A DNA stretch of 47,956 bases from Treponemataceae bacterium. Its GTDB lineage: Bacteria; Spirochaetota; Spirochaetia; Treponematales; Treponemataceae. A program made the translations under genes and the position numbers. Shown one piece after another: positions 17,098 through 25,465 of the stretch. Location of the stretch: contig JAKSTR010000011.1 in NCBI GenBank assembly GCA_024402495.1, forward strand, positions 1 through 47,956, written 5' to 3'. Numbering within the stretch: position 1 is the first letter of the stretch; each line of letters opens with the position of its first letter. Under the pieces are notes generated by a model. The model was not told where the DNA came from. It saw only the letters and a list, made by a program, of their open reading frames with translations, and made no database searches.

Positions 17098-19152
17098 TTA
17101 CTGCAACGGCGCAAAATAGCCGGATTCTGAACGGCCGGAACGGTTCAGCAAATATGTTTCAACTTCTACCGGCAAAAAGCGGCGGCCAAAATCGTTTGCC
17201 GAATCGGAACTGTATGTGGTTGTAAAAGACAGTTCGTAAAATGCAGAAGGCGCTGCAAGCAAGTCGTCAATCAGCATGCTTATTCCGTTTGGTCTGAAAA
17301 TATAATATTCATCGCCGGTTGTCTGGCTTGTCAAAAAGTCAATTTCCGGCGCAAGCGGATTGCGGCTTAAATTAACGGTAACAAATGCAATTCCGTTATT
17401 ATTCAAATAAGAACTTATATCTGCAAGACCGTAAGAATTAAAGGCATTCGGGCTGACATCGCCAGCGGAAATATAAATAACTGCACGCTTTTTTTCGCCG
17501 GTAATAAGCCGGTTTGCGCCCAAACGTATAGCAAGGTCGCTGGCAGTATTTGAACTTAATGCACTTTTCAGCTGCCCCGGAATAAACTGGGTAAACTGAA
17601 CCGGGTTGCCGCTTGCTTCCAGAACCGGCAGTTCTCCGGCAGAAATAATATTCAAAGTTCCCTTTCCGTTCATTGACTGAGCGATATCGCGCACGGCACT
17701 TTGCAATGCTTCGCCATATTTTGCCATTTCCAAAGAACGGTCTACAACAATCGAAATATCAATTTCCTGATTGTTAGACGAAATTCCGGTTAGCTGCTGG
17801 TTCAAAACCGGGCGCTTGTTTTCCGTAACAAGGAAGTTTGCATCTTTTAAGCCGACGATTGCCTGACTCTGGCGGTTTTCTACACGCACATCCATCTTAA
17901 TCTGCGGAAAATTATCTGTATTTACGTCAACAATCTGTACAAGCAAGCCGCCGACAAGTTCTGCCATTTTGGACATTACAAAAACTTCGTTGCTTTTAAA
18001 GTCTGTTACCAGAAGGTTGCCGTTTACGTCCGGCACGGCGCAGGTTAAGCGCGAAGGTGCGTTGCCGGTATTTGCGCATTCAAAAAGCGAACCGTCGGCA
18101 ACGTTGACTGCATAAACCCTGTTTGAATCTGCAAGCAGAAGATAATTGTTCCAGTGCTTAAGCGATTCCGGACGCTTAAACGTTCCGTTCGGCACAAGGT
18201 TGTCCAGATAGTTTCCGGCAATATCGAACATGTAAATTGTTCCGGCAACAGCGTCTGCAACGTAAACCACGTCCTGCACGATTGCAATTCCGCTTGGTGC
18301 TTTAAAGCCTGCAAAAGCGCCCTGCCGCGTACCGAAAGTAAACAGCCCTTCGCCGTCGTTATTAAAAACGGCTACGCGCGCATTGCCAAAATCCGTAACG
18401 TAAACATTGCCAGAAGAATCAATATCCATATACTGCGGGCCAAGAAGTTCGCCGTTTTTGCGCCCTTTTGTACCGAAAGTTTTAATGAAGCCGCCGTCTT
18501 TGTTCAGAACCGCGATGCGGTCGCCGGCGTATTCACTTACCAGAAGGTTGCCGTCAGCAGAACGGATTATATCCATCGGCGAGTCAAAACCGTTTACAGG
18601 GCCGCGAATGCGCGCCACCATCTGTCCGTTTGCATCAAAACGCAAAAGTTCGTTGGAACCGTAGGCAACAACCCAGCAGCCGCCGTCGTTTTCGCTTAAT
18701 GCCGAAATTGGCAGATTGTAATAAAAATTGTCGCCTTCCCTGCCCGGAAAAGCACCGGCTTCTACATAGCGCGCAGTAGATTCAAAACTGTTGCCTACAA
18801 CGCGGCGTTCTTCAATCATGTCAATTTTGTTCTGCAAAAGCAGCGCATCGCCGGTATAGTTATTTTTCAGTGCATCTTCCCAGTACTGAATGGCTGCGCC
18901 TTCAATACCTGCCTGATAATATGAATTGCCGAGCCATTCCAGAATGCGGCTGTCGTTAGGAACGTAAGACAGGGCTTTTTCAAAAAGCAAGATTGCATCG
19001 TTATAAGAACCGCGGTAAAAAGACTGAACGCCACGACGGAATTCGTCGGCAGCAAAACCGCGGTCAGCTGCGGTGGGTTCTGCAAAAATATTTGAATAGA
19101 ATAAAGTGCACAGCAAAAGTGCAAAAACAGCAGAACGTTTTAAATTTTTCAC
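17098..19152 (-). CDS. secreted TPR - NHL beta-propeller - vWA-like protein
   Basis: 684 residues. A signal peptide (MKNLKRSAVFALLLCTLFYSNIFA) leads to a TPR pair (~34-110, SYNDAILLFEKALSYVPNDS), then an NHL-type six-bladed propeller (~145-400) with repeated DxxGNLLVSE, DSSGNVYVTDFGNARV and VYVADA strands. The C-terminal part (~470-684) looks like a von Willebrand A domain starting DISIVVDRSLEM; the MIDAS motif DxSxS is only partly kept (DRSLE), so metal binding is doubtful. The start is GTG at 19150-19152, overlapping the upstream stop as GTGA, with GGAGG 6 nt upstream. A periplasmic scaffold role is inference. Confidence 0.85.
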   Translation of the reverse strand: MKNLKRSAVFALLLCTLFYSNIFAEPTAADRGFAADEFRRGVQSFYRGSYNDAILLFEKALSYVPNDSRILEWLGNSYYQAGIEGAAIQYWEDALKNNYTGDALLLQNKIDMIEERRVVGNSFESTARYVEAGAFPGREGDNFYYNLPISALSENDGGCWVVAYGSNELLRFDANGQMVARIRGPVNGFDSPMDIIRSADGNLLVSEYAGDRIAVLNKDGGFIKTFGTKGRKNGELLGPQYMDIDSSGNVYVTDFGNARVAVFNNDGEGLFTFGTRQGAFAGFKAPSGIAIVQDVVYVADAVAGTIYMFDIAGNYLDNLVPNGTFKRPESLKHWNNYLLLADSNRVYAVNVADGSLFECANTGNAPSRLTCAVPDVNGNLLVTDFKSNEVFVMSKMAELVGGLLVQIVDVNTDNFPQIKMDVRVENRQSQAIVGLKDANFLVTENKRPVLNQQLTGISSNNQEIDISIVVDRSLEMAKYGEALQSAVRDIAQSMNGKGTLNIISAGELPVLEASGNPVQFTQFIPGQLKSALSSNTASDLAIRLGANRLITGEKKRAVIYISAGDVSPNAFNSYGLADISSYLNNNGIAFVTVNLSRNPLAPEIDFLTSQTTGDEYYIFRPNGISMLIDDLLAAPSAFYELSFTTTYSSDSANDFGRRFLPVEVETYLLNRSGRSESGYFAPLQ

Positions 19153-19871
19153 CTTGAACCTCCACTTACCGAGTTTTTGGCGGCAGAATTATTGATTGCC
19201 ACCTGTTCAAAAATTGCCCGGTAGTGATTTAATATTTCATCATTCTTTGGATTTCGGCTTTTTGCCCGCTTAATATAAGTTTTTGCTTCCTTTAAAAGCC
19301 CAAGTTTATAATAAATCCACGCAATTGAATCCAAATACGCCGCAGAATCCGGCGTTACTTCCAGTGCCTTGCGGCAGTAAGAAAGTGCGCGGGTTAAATC
19401 TTTGTTGCTGTCAGCAAGCACATAGCCAAATCCGTTTAGCGCCGTTGCGTTGTTAGGATCAAGTTCAAGGGCTTTTGTGTACCATTCAATTGCTTCGCTT
19501 TCGCGGCTTTGTGCCCATGCGGCATAACCTAAAGCGGTCATTACGGGCACGGTCTGGCAGCCGCTCTGCAAAAGTTTTTTCAGTTCGTAGTCTGCAAGGG
19601 TAAGGCGCCCGGTCTGCGTGTAAAGCACAGCAAGAATCAGGCGGCACTGCTGCATGCGCTGGGTATCTTTTGTTGTGGTAACAACCTGTTCAATATACTG
19701 CATTGCTTCGTCCGGCTTGTTCAGGCGCGAAAAACAAAGCCCTATATAATAAAAAACTTCTTCATCAGCGCTTTCCGGATTTGCCGACAGTAACTTTTGA
19801 AAATAATTCAAAGCATCATGATAGTTTTGCAAGTCGTAAAGACGCTTGCCTTCTTTAAAATCTTCAGCCAT
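19149..19871 (-). CDS. TPR-repeat protein
   Basis: 240 residues with about five tetratricopeptide repeats covering most of the protein (YDLQNYHDALNYFQKLLSAN; EAIEWYTKALELDPNNATAL; ALSYCRKALEVTPDSAAYLD; LLKEAKTYIKRAKSRNPKND). No signal peptide, so probably a cytosolic protein-interaction module. A GGGAGGG Shine-Dalgarno precedes the ATG. Its stop overlaps the GTG start of the secreted TPR/NHL/vWA gene (GTGA), so the two are translationally coupled and may act in one process. It follows surE by 63 bp. Confidence 0.85.
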   Translation of the reverse strand: MAEDFKEGKRLYDLQNYHDALNYFQKLLSANPESADEEVFYYIGLCFSRLNKPDEAMQYIEQVVTTTKDTQRMQQCRLILAVLYTQTGRLTLADYELKKLLQSGCQTVPVMTALGYAAWAQSRESEAIEWYTKALELDPNNATALNGFGYVLADSNKDLTRALSYCRKALEVTPDSAAYLDSIAWIYYKLGLLKEAKTYIKRAKSRNPKNDEILNHYRAIFEQVAINNSAAKNSVSGGSR

Positions 19872-19934
19872 GATTCCCTCCCGAAATCAAAGGTTAAAAA
19901 GTTTCTTTTGAAATATAAAAAATGTCTAATTTCT

Positions 19935-20726
19935 CTAAAAAACGAACTTGCTGCACAGCTTTTTCAGGTTTTCGTCCTGATTTTGCAGGCTGCAAATTAC
20001 AGGCTGGTTGCTTACCAGACTTAGCGCCACATAACCGCCGCAAACGGCTTCAACATCGCTGTCAGGGTCGGGCACGCTTTCTACAGGTTCGCTTGCAAAA
20101 AACGAATATACCAGACCGTTTGGTGCATTATACGGAATTACGTTGTCTTTATAAATACGTTTGCTTAAATTACAGAATCTTGCACCTTTATAAGTTTCGG
20201 CATCTGGCGCATTGATATTCAAAAAGTTTTGGGCAGAACACAAATTTATTAGTTTTTCTAAATTTTCTGCCGCAAATTCTGCCAGTGCGCCGTAATTGCG
20301 CCGGCTGTCAGGCAAATTCGGGTTGTAGTCCTTGAAGTTGTCAAAAGCAAGGCTAAGGGCAATTCCCGGAATGTTCATGATGCTTGCCTGACGTGCCGCA
20401 GCAGCCGTGCCGCTGTAAAGCAAATCGTCACCAAGATTTGAACCGCGGTTTATGCCCGAAATAACTGCATCAGGCTTCCAGCTGCCAAAAACACCGCAGA
20501 CGCCGTGTATTACGCAGTCAGCAGGCAAGCCCGAAAGCGTGTAAACGTTTTCCCTGATTTTGCGCATTTCCAAGGGCGCAGACATATTTATGCCCATGGA
20601 AACGGCGGAGCGGTTGCGGTCTGGAGCCAGAACACGTACATCGTGACCTTTTTCTTTCAGTGCTTCAAAAAGCTTTATGATTCCGTCACAGCCCAGACCG
20701 TCGTCATTTGTTATTAAAAGTTTCAT
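19935..20726 (-). CDS. surE: 5'/3'-nucleotidase SurE
   Basis: Metal-dependent phosphatase acting on nucleoside monophosphates, linked to stationary-phase survival. The N-terminus MKLLITNDDG holds the D8-D9 metal ligands; the APDRNRSAVSMGI serine motif and SGINRGSNLGDD asparagine motif complete the active site. YSGTAAAARQA is the typical following helix. Length is 263 aa, normal. It lies 28 bp downstream of the galactokinase-like gene and upstream of the TPR genes, in one minus-strand operon. Confidence 0.95.
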   Translation of the reverse strand: MKLLITNDDGLGCDGIIKLFEALKEKGHDVRVLAPDRNRSAVSMGINMSAPLEMRKIRENVYTLSGLPADCVIHGVCGVFGSWKPDAVISGINRGSNLGDDLLYSGTAAAARQASIMNIPGIALSLAFDNFKDYNPNLPDSRRNYGALAEFAAENLEKLINLCSAQNFLNINAPDAETYKGARFCNLSKRIYKDNVIPYNAPNGLVYSFFASEPVESVPDPDSDVEAVCGGYVALSLVSNQPVICSLQNQDENLKKLCSKFVF

Positions 20727-20754
20727 TTCCCACCCAAATAAAACGCATCGTTTT

Positions 20755-21918
20755 CTATTCTTTTATTGCCATGCCGCTGGCAGTGCTTACTTTATAGCAC
20801 GAAGGATGAAAACCGAAAATACGTTCGTATTCGCTTAATTTTTTATAGTAGTTTTCTTCTTCCTGCGCCGGAAGAATTGTATAGGTTACGCGCCCGAAAC
20901 CCTTGCCCGTAATGCGCGCACATGCCGAAAGAGGTTTGCCGTGCAGAAGGTCGGTTTCCTGCACGCGGCGCACAAGCCAGTCAATTTCCGGGCAGCTTAT
21001 TGAAAACAAATCGCGCAAAAGTTCGTGCGAATGCGAAACAGCCCGGGCAAAAAGCGCAAAATTGCTGTTTTTAAGCGCTTCTACCGCGTTAACCAGTTCC
21101 TGCTGTTCCTTCATTATGCAAAGCAGGCGCCGCCGGTAATCTTCCTTTACCACCGAAAGAACTTCATTTATTTCCGTATCCGAATCTTCGTAAACAATCG
21201 CGCCGTTCCTGCGCACCTTCAGATCGCCCAAAAGGCAGGCATATTCGGGTTTCCACAAAGATTCTTCGTTCCAGACGCTTACGCGCGGCACTTTGGAATC
21301 AGTTAAAATTATGCATTTGTCGTCAAAATTGAAAGGCACGTAAGAAAAAGAAGAATTGTTGTAGTCCGTTAAAAGAAGGCTGCCCTTTCTGGCAAACATT
21401 ACGGTATAAATATCGCTTATAAAGCTGTTTATTTCCAGAAAAGCCTTGTTGCCGTGATCAACGTACAAAACCAGCTGTTCATCGCTTAAAGAAGGCGCCA
21501 GAACCTGACGCAGTGCACCGGCGGTGGCAACTTTTATCGCCGTGGTAATGCCAAACCCGGCAGAAGGCGCAATGTCAGAATATATCGTGAAGTTTAAGCC
21601 GGTACATTCAAAACCGGCTTCCAGAAAACTGAAAAGTACGGCTTTGCAGGCATTTGCCCAGCGGTCTTCCTTGCGGTATTTAAAACCGGCAAGAGTAAGG
21701 CGCTTGCGTTCGTTCAGCTGAACAAAATGAAAACGAAGTGACTGGTCCGTACGGGGCGAAACCGCAACGGTAACGGGCATATCAATCGCCGCAGAAAGGG
21801 TTTTGTCTTTGAAATACCATGAATGTTCGCCTAAAAGATGAATGCGGCCGGGAGCAGAAACTACAGCGGCGGGTTCCATACCATATTCAGTTTGATGTGC
21901 TAAACAAACCTGCTCCAA
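20755..21918 (-). CDS. galactokinase-like GHMP kinase, divergent
   Basis: 387 residues. The N-terminal galactokinase signature is present but altered: APGRIHLLGEHSWYFKD in place of the usual GRxNLIGEHTDYN. The GHMP ATP-binding loop (normally PxGxGLSSSA) reads APSAGFGITTA, losing the serine run. The C-terminal motif ARITGKGFGRVTY is kept. The substrate may therefore not be galactose, or activity may be weak; the sugar-contacting Asp of HTDY is replaced by Trp. The start is TTG at 21916-21918 with GAGGT 5 nt upstream; the first in-frame ATG (21879) has no Shine-Dalgarno and would leave only a short leader before the signature. Confidence 0.8.
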   Translation of the reverse strand: MEQVCLAHQTEYGMEPAAVVSAPGRIHLLGEHSWYFKDKTLSAAIDMPVTVAVSPRTDQSLRFHFVQLNERKRLTLAGFKYRKEDRWANACKAVLFSFLEAGFECTGLNFTIYSDIAPSAGFGITTAIKVATAGALRQVLAPSLSDEQLVLYVDHGNKAFLEINSFISDIYTVMFARKGSLLLTDYNNSSFSYVPFNFDDKCIILTDSKVPRVSVWNEESLWKPEYACLLGDLKVRRNGAIVYEDSDTEINEVLSVVKEDYRRRLLCIMKEQQELVNAVEALKNSNFALFARAVSHSHELLRDLFSISCPEIDWLVRRVQETDLLHGKPLSACARITGKGFGRVTYTILPAQEEENYYKKLSEYERIFGFHPSCYKVSTASGMAIKE

Positions 21919-21987
21919 ATTTTACCTCGTTTTTTTTAAGATGCTTTTTAACTATAAAGACGAAAAAATCAATTTTTACGCTTTCCC

Positions 21988-22020
21988 TTGATTTTGCAAT
22001 ATAAAATCATATACTATAAT
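21988..22020 (+). promoter_or_regulatory. lnt promoter, leaderless type
   Basis: TTGATT at 21988-21993 and TATACT at 22010-22015 have a 16-nt spacer. An overlapping TATAAT at 22015-22020 ends exactly 6 nt before the lnt ATG. No Shine-Dalgarno is present, so transcription should start at or within a few bases of the ATG. Confidence 0.55.
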
Positions 22021-22026
22021 AATATA

Positions 22027-23652
22027 ATGACTCAAATTTTACAAGTTTTTTATATCGTTTTTTCTGCATTGATGCTTTCGGCTGGCATACCGAACGAGTT
22101 TTTAAGTTTCGGAAGCCCGATTTTGGGACTTTTTTCGCTTGTACCCTTCTATATTGCGCTTACAAGAAGCAAAAGTTTTAAAAATGCCGGTTTTTTGTGT
22201 TCCCTGGAATTCAGCCTGGTTCAGTTATTTTCCAGTTACTGGCTGGGCAATTTCAAGGATTTTGCCGTTTTTACCGTCGGCGGTCCGATTCTGGCATATT
22301 TTGTTTTCGGGCAGGCTTTCGGGCGCTTTTTTTATTTCGTGCTGAAATACAAAAGCCGCCAAACCGCCGGTCTTCTGCGCCGCATTTTTTTATTTGCCGC
22401 AGTTTACACGCTTTGGGAATGGCAGAAATCCATCGGTTTTTTGGCGTACCCGTGGGGCACTCTGTTTTTAAGCATTTACAAATGGCGTCTTTTTTACCAG
22501 ATTTTTGACATTACCGGCACGTGGGCGGTTTCGTTTCTGTTTTCGCTGTTTTCGGCGCTGGTTGCCGAAGGCATTCTGCTGATTCCTTCTGCAAAGACTG
22601 AAGAAAACTGCGCCGCGGCAAGCCTTTATGCCAAAACTGCAATTTTTATATTTTTGATTTTTGGCGCAAACATCTGCTACGGTATTTTTCAATATACAAA
22701 AGTGCGACAGCCGGTAAAATTTGCAAAAACCGTGCTGGTTCAGCAGAATGCCGATTCATGGGTGACCGGCGGCGAAGACGACAGCGTTACCATAAGCCAG
22801 AAACTGAGCCGGCAGGGAATTGACCAGAGCATTGCGCAGTTCGGGCAGAAACCGGATTTGATTTGCTGGAGCGAAGCGGTTCTGAACTATGCTTTTCCAA
22901 ACGCTACGGGCTTTTACCAGTTCTATCCGCCGGAAAATCCGCTGATTCCGTTTATAAGTTCAACTGATACGCCTTTTGTAATTGGCGCACCGGTGCAGGT
23001 TGGCAGCGAACCGGCTTTATTTGAAAACGGTGCCGTGGTTTTTAACGGCGATGCAACGGTACAGGGCTATTACGGCAAAATGCACCTCGTTCCTTTTGCA
23101 GAATACATTCCGTTTACCGAATACGAATGGTTCTGCAAAATCATGGACAAGCTTGTAGGATTTTCTAACGGATGGCATCCGGGTACAAAATTCAGCACCT
23201 TTACCGTACCGGTAGAAAACGGCAAAAACACCCTGACTTTTTCCGTACCAATCTGCTTTGAAGACGCTTTTGCAGACGTTTGCCGCGGGCTCTGGCATGC
23301 AGGCAGCGAAGTTCTGATGAATATTACGAATGATTCGTGGTCGCGCACGAATTCGGCAGAATATCAGCATTTTGTGGTGGCTTCTTACCGGGCAATTGAA
23401 CTGCGTACAACTCTGGTAAGGTCTACAAACGCTGGTTATTCGGTGGTGGTAGACCCTGCCGGTAAAATTCTAGCCGACATGCCGCTTTTTGAAGAGGCTG
23501 TAAAATGCGTAAACGTGCCGGTTTATGAACACAGCGAAACTTTTTATGCCAGATACGGCGACTGGTTCTGCTGGCTGATGCTTGCACTTTCGCTTGCGGC
23601 TTTTGCGGTTATGGTTACAAAAACAAAAGTCAAAGACCTGAATATATTTTAG
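22027..23652 (+). CDS. lnt: apolipoprotein N-acyltransferase Lnt
   Basis: Adds the third acyl chain to lipoproteins in the inner membrane. The N-terminal half has about six membrane helices, followed by a periplasmic nitrilase-type domain with the catalytic triad E283 (CWSEAV), K351 (YYGKMHLVPFAEYIP) and C410 (PICFED); a final helix (FCWLMLALSLAAFAVMV) anchors the C-terminus. 541 aa from the ATG at 22027. An upstream in-frame ATG at 21988 lies inside the promoter, so I reject it. The gene is standalone and divergent from the galactokinase-like operon. It fits the many lipoproteins expected of a spirochaete. Confidence 0.94.
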   Translation: MTQILQVFYIVFSALMLSAGIPNEFLSFGSPILGLFSLVPFYIALTRSKSFKNAGFLCSLEFSLVQLFSSYWLGNFKDFAVFTVGGPILAYFVFGQAFGRFFYFVLKYKSRQTAGLLRRIFLFAAVYTLWEWQKSIGFLAYPWGTLFLSIYKWRLFYQIFDITGTWAVSFLFSLFSALVAEGILLIPSAKTEENCAAASLYAKTAIFIFLIFGANICYGIFQYTKVRQPVKFAKTVLVQQNADSWVTGGEDDSVTISQKLSRQGIDQSIAQFGQKPDLICWSEAVLNYAFPNATGFYQFYPPENPLIPFISSTDTPFVIGAPVQVGSEPALFENGAVVFNGDATVQGYYGKMHLVPFAEYIPFTEYEWFCKIMDKLVGFSNGWHPGTKFSTFTVPVENGKNTLTFSVPICFEDAFADVCRGLWHAGSEVLMNITNDSWSRTNSAEYQHFVVASYRAIELRTTLVRSTNAGYSVVVDPAGKILADMPLFEEAVKCVNVPVYEHSETFYARYGDWFCWLMLALSLAAFAVMVTKTKVKDLNIF

Positions 23653-23681
23653 TCAGGCTGCCATTCGCAACAGCAAACTGC

Positions 23682-23702
23682 ATTCCGGGTTTGTTCCGGA
23701 AT
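23682..23702. repeat. REP-like palindrome between lnt and bioY
   Basis: Arms ATTCCGG/CCGGAAT around GTTTGTT. It resembles the palindrome core at 4819-4857. Confidence 0.4.
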
Positions 23703-23743
23703 ACATGACAGAATGAATATTTTTAACGGAAAAGGAAAATTGT

Positions 23744-24301
23744 ATGATAGATGAAAACAGCAAGAAAAAAAATAATTCAATTGCGGTTTTGGGCGCGTGC
23801 CTTTTAATCTGCGTAAGCGGCATTTTCTGCCTGAAAGCAAAACCGGTTGATTTTACCCTGCAAAATATGTTTGTAATTTTAACCGCCGCAAGTCTGGGCG
23901 GTGCGCAGGCGGCAGGCGCTGCCGGTCTGTTTTTAACCGCCGGTGCGCTCGGTCTGCCGGTTTTTGCAGGCGGCGGCAAAGGGCTTGCATATTTAACCCA
24001 GACTTTTAACGGTTCCTTTGTTCTGGGATATTTTATAGCCGCCCTTGTGGTGGGCTTTTTTACCGGCACGCCCCAAAAAAACGCCCCAATTCCCGTTAAA
24101 AAGCTGATAATTGCCTGCGTTTTGGGATATGTTCTGGTTTACGTTCCGCCGGTGGCTTCGCTGCTAAACGGCGGCATAAAGAATTTTGCAGAATTTGCGC
24201 CATTTCTGCCAACCTATTTAATTTTCGATCTGGTTAAGTGCGCCGTTACCGTGCCGCTTGCCTTTGTTTTGCGCAGAAAGTTTGCAGTTGAAGAAGAATA
24301 G
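23744..24301 (+). CDS. bioY: biotin transporter substrate-binding subunit BioY
   Basis: S-component of an ECF-type vitamin transporter for biotin uptake. 185 residues with six hydrophobic helices. The family signature around GLPVFAGGGKGLAYL and the following GYFIAALVVGFF is present, as is the final TYLIFDLVKCAVTVPLAF helix. AAGGA lies upstream of the ATG. No bioM/bioN (ATPase or T-component) genes are in the window, so it either uses a shared ECF module encoded elsewhere or works alone. No biotin synthesis genes are seen nearby. Confidence 0.92.
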   Translation: MIDENSKKKNNSIAVLGACLLICVSGIFCLKAKPVDFTLQNMFVILTAASLGGAQAAGAAGLFLTAGALGLPVFAGGGKGLAYLTQTFNGSFVLGYFIAALVVGFFTGTPQKNAPIPVKKLIIACVLGYVLVYVPPVASLLNGGIKNFAEFAPFLPTYLIFDLVKCAVTVPLAFVLRRKFAVEEE

Positions 24302-24345
24302 AAAACACATTCTTCATAAAAAAAGACAATTCCGCAAACCGAAGA

Positions 24346-24550
24346 ACAGGTGTACGCAACACTGCGGAAGAAGTCTCCGCTTAAATGCCGGACACTTCTC
24401 CGCTGCACCAACAGACACGTGTCCGCGGGTCTTACGGAGAAGTGTCCGTTACCCTGAAGAAGAATTCTTCCCGACTTTAAAGGGCACGTGTCCGCAGATT
24501 TACAGAAAACTACTTGCAGGGCATACAGAATATGCCTGTCTTTAGTACGA
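24346..24550. repeat. 69-bp tandem repeat, three diverged units, with inner palindromes
   Basis: The core CACGTGTCCGC (first copy CAGGTGTACGC) recurs at 24347, 24416 and 24485: exactly 69 bp apart, i.e. 23 codons. Both strands stay open across the units (plus-strand peptides with TCPRVLRRSVR and TCPQIYRKLL; minus-strand ones with DTCLLVQRRSVR). A perfect 14-bp inverted repeat CGGACACTTCTCCG/CGGAGAAGTGTCCG joins 24389-24402 to 24435-24448. No start codon with a Shine-Dalgarno is evident, so coding is unproven. Confidence 0.55.
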
Positions 24551-24552
24551 CG

Positions 24553-24588
24553 AAAAGGCTTTCCTTCGCTGAATGAGAAGCTTTTTTT
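24553..24588 (+). terminator. possible terminator downstream of the 69-bp repeat
   Basis: AAAAGGCTT pairs with AAGCTTTTT around ~16 nt, followed by a T run. It probably ends bioY transcription. Confidence 0.35.
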
Positions 24589-24783
24589 ACCGGATAATCC
24601 GATTTTTTTACTTTCAATTTTCTGCCATTGCATGAACCAAAATAAAAAAATGCAGCAAAAAAACATGAACACGCAGCTGCACCTTTCAGCCTTGACCCCC
24701 AAACATAAAAGTCAAGCGGTAGCATTTGTATAGGGTTTTTAAAGGCTTTCAGTTAAAATTTGTTTAAAACTTTCATTTTTACA

Positions 24784-24845
24784 TTGACACCATATATAGT
24801 GGTCGTTTAATATCTGTTCATATTTAAGTACACTACATACAGCAA
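24784..24845 (+). promoter_or_regulatory. nrdR promoter with candidate NrdR boxes
   Basis: TTGACA (24784-24789) and TTTAAT (24806-24811) with a 16-nt spacer form the promoter. The box ACACCATATATAGTGG at 24787-24802 matches the NrdR palindrome ACACTATATATAGTGT at 14 of 16 positions and overlaps the -35 element and spacer. A weaker second box ACACTACATACAGCAA starts 43 bp further on (24830-24845). The design predicts repression by NrdR of its own operon. The rest of 24589-24783 and 24846-25003 shows only a small CTTGAC/GTCAAG hairpin (24691-24716) and a leader. Confidence 0.7.
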
Positions 24846-25003
24846 AAGCACATCTGCGTTTTGTGTATAAATTGTGGATAATTCTGTTGAAAACAGCTTT
24901 AAAGCCTTGCTGATTCAGCATTTAGGAAAAGTTGTAAAAACGCACTTTACAAATCTGTGCGTACCGCGCGTGCGGACTTTCTTAAGTTATTACAGGAGTT
25001 TTT

Positions 25004-25465
25004 ATGCGCTGCCCTTTTTGCGGCAATTTAGACGATAAAGTTTTGGAATCGCGTTCGATGGCAAACGGCGAATCAATACGCCGCCGGCGTGAATGTACAA
25101 GCTGCGGTTACCGTTTTACAAGCTACGAACATATTGAAGAAAAGCAGTTTATGGTTGTAAAGCGCGACGGCAGGCGGCAGAATTTTGACCGCGCCAAACT
25201 GACAAAAGGCATTGAGCGCGCCTTGGAAAAACGCCCGCTTACGCCGGAAATGATAGAAAACCTTGTTGCAGAAATTGAAGAAATGGCTGTAATGAAAGGC
25301 AAAACCACCAGGGAAATTTCCACGGCTGAACTTGGAGATCTGGTTCTGGAAAAGCTTTTTACCGTTGACAAGGTTGCATACATCCGGTTTGCGTCGGTTT
25401 ACCGGCATTTTGAAAACATTGAAGAGTTTATGACTGAAATACAAAAATTAGGAGAAAAAGAATGA
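25004..25465 (+). CDS. nrdR: transcriptional repressor NrdR
   Basis: Zinc-finger/ATP-cone repressor that senses ATP/dATP and represses ribonucleotide reductase genes. The zinc ribbon uses C3, C6, C31 and C34 (MRCPFCG, CTSCGYRF) with the arginine-rich DNA-contact segment SIRRRRE between. The ATP cone spans ~49-139 (VVKRDGRRQNFDRAKLTKGI). Length is 153 aa, exactly typical. AGGAG lies 7 nt before the ATG. Its stop overlaps the nrdD start by 4 nt (ATGA), so nrdR and nrdD are one operon. Confidence 0.97.
   Translation: MRCPFCGNLDDKVLESRSMANGESIRRRRECTSCGYRFTSYEHIEEKQFMVVKRDGRRQNFDRAKLTKGIERALEKRPLTPEMIENLVAEIEEMAVMKGKTTREISTAELGDLVLEKLFTVDKVAYIRFASVYRHFENIEEFMTEIQKLGEKE

Noticed and set aside
24214-24702. 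Minus-strand 162-aa ORF over the 69-bp repeat
   Set aside because: Overlaps the end of bioY, has no start signals, and its apparent repeats come from the DNA repeat, which stays open on both strands.
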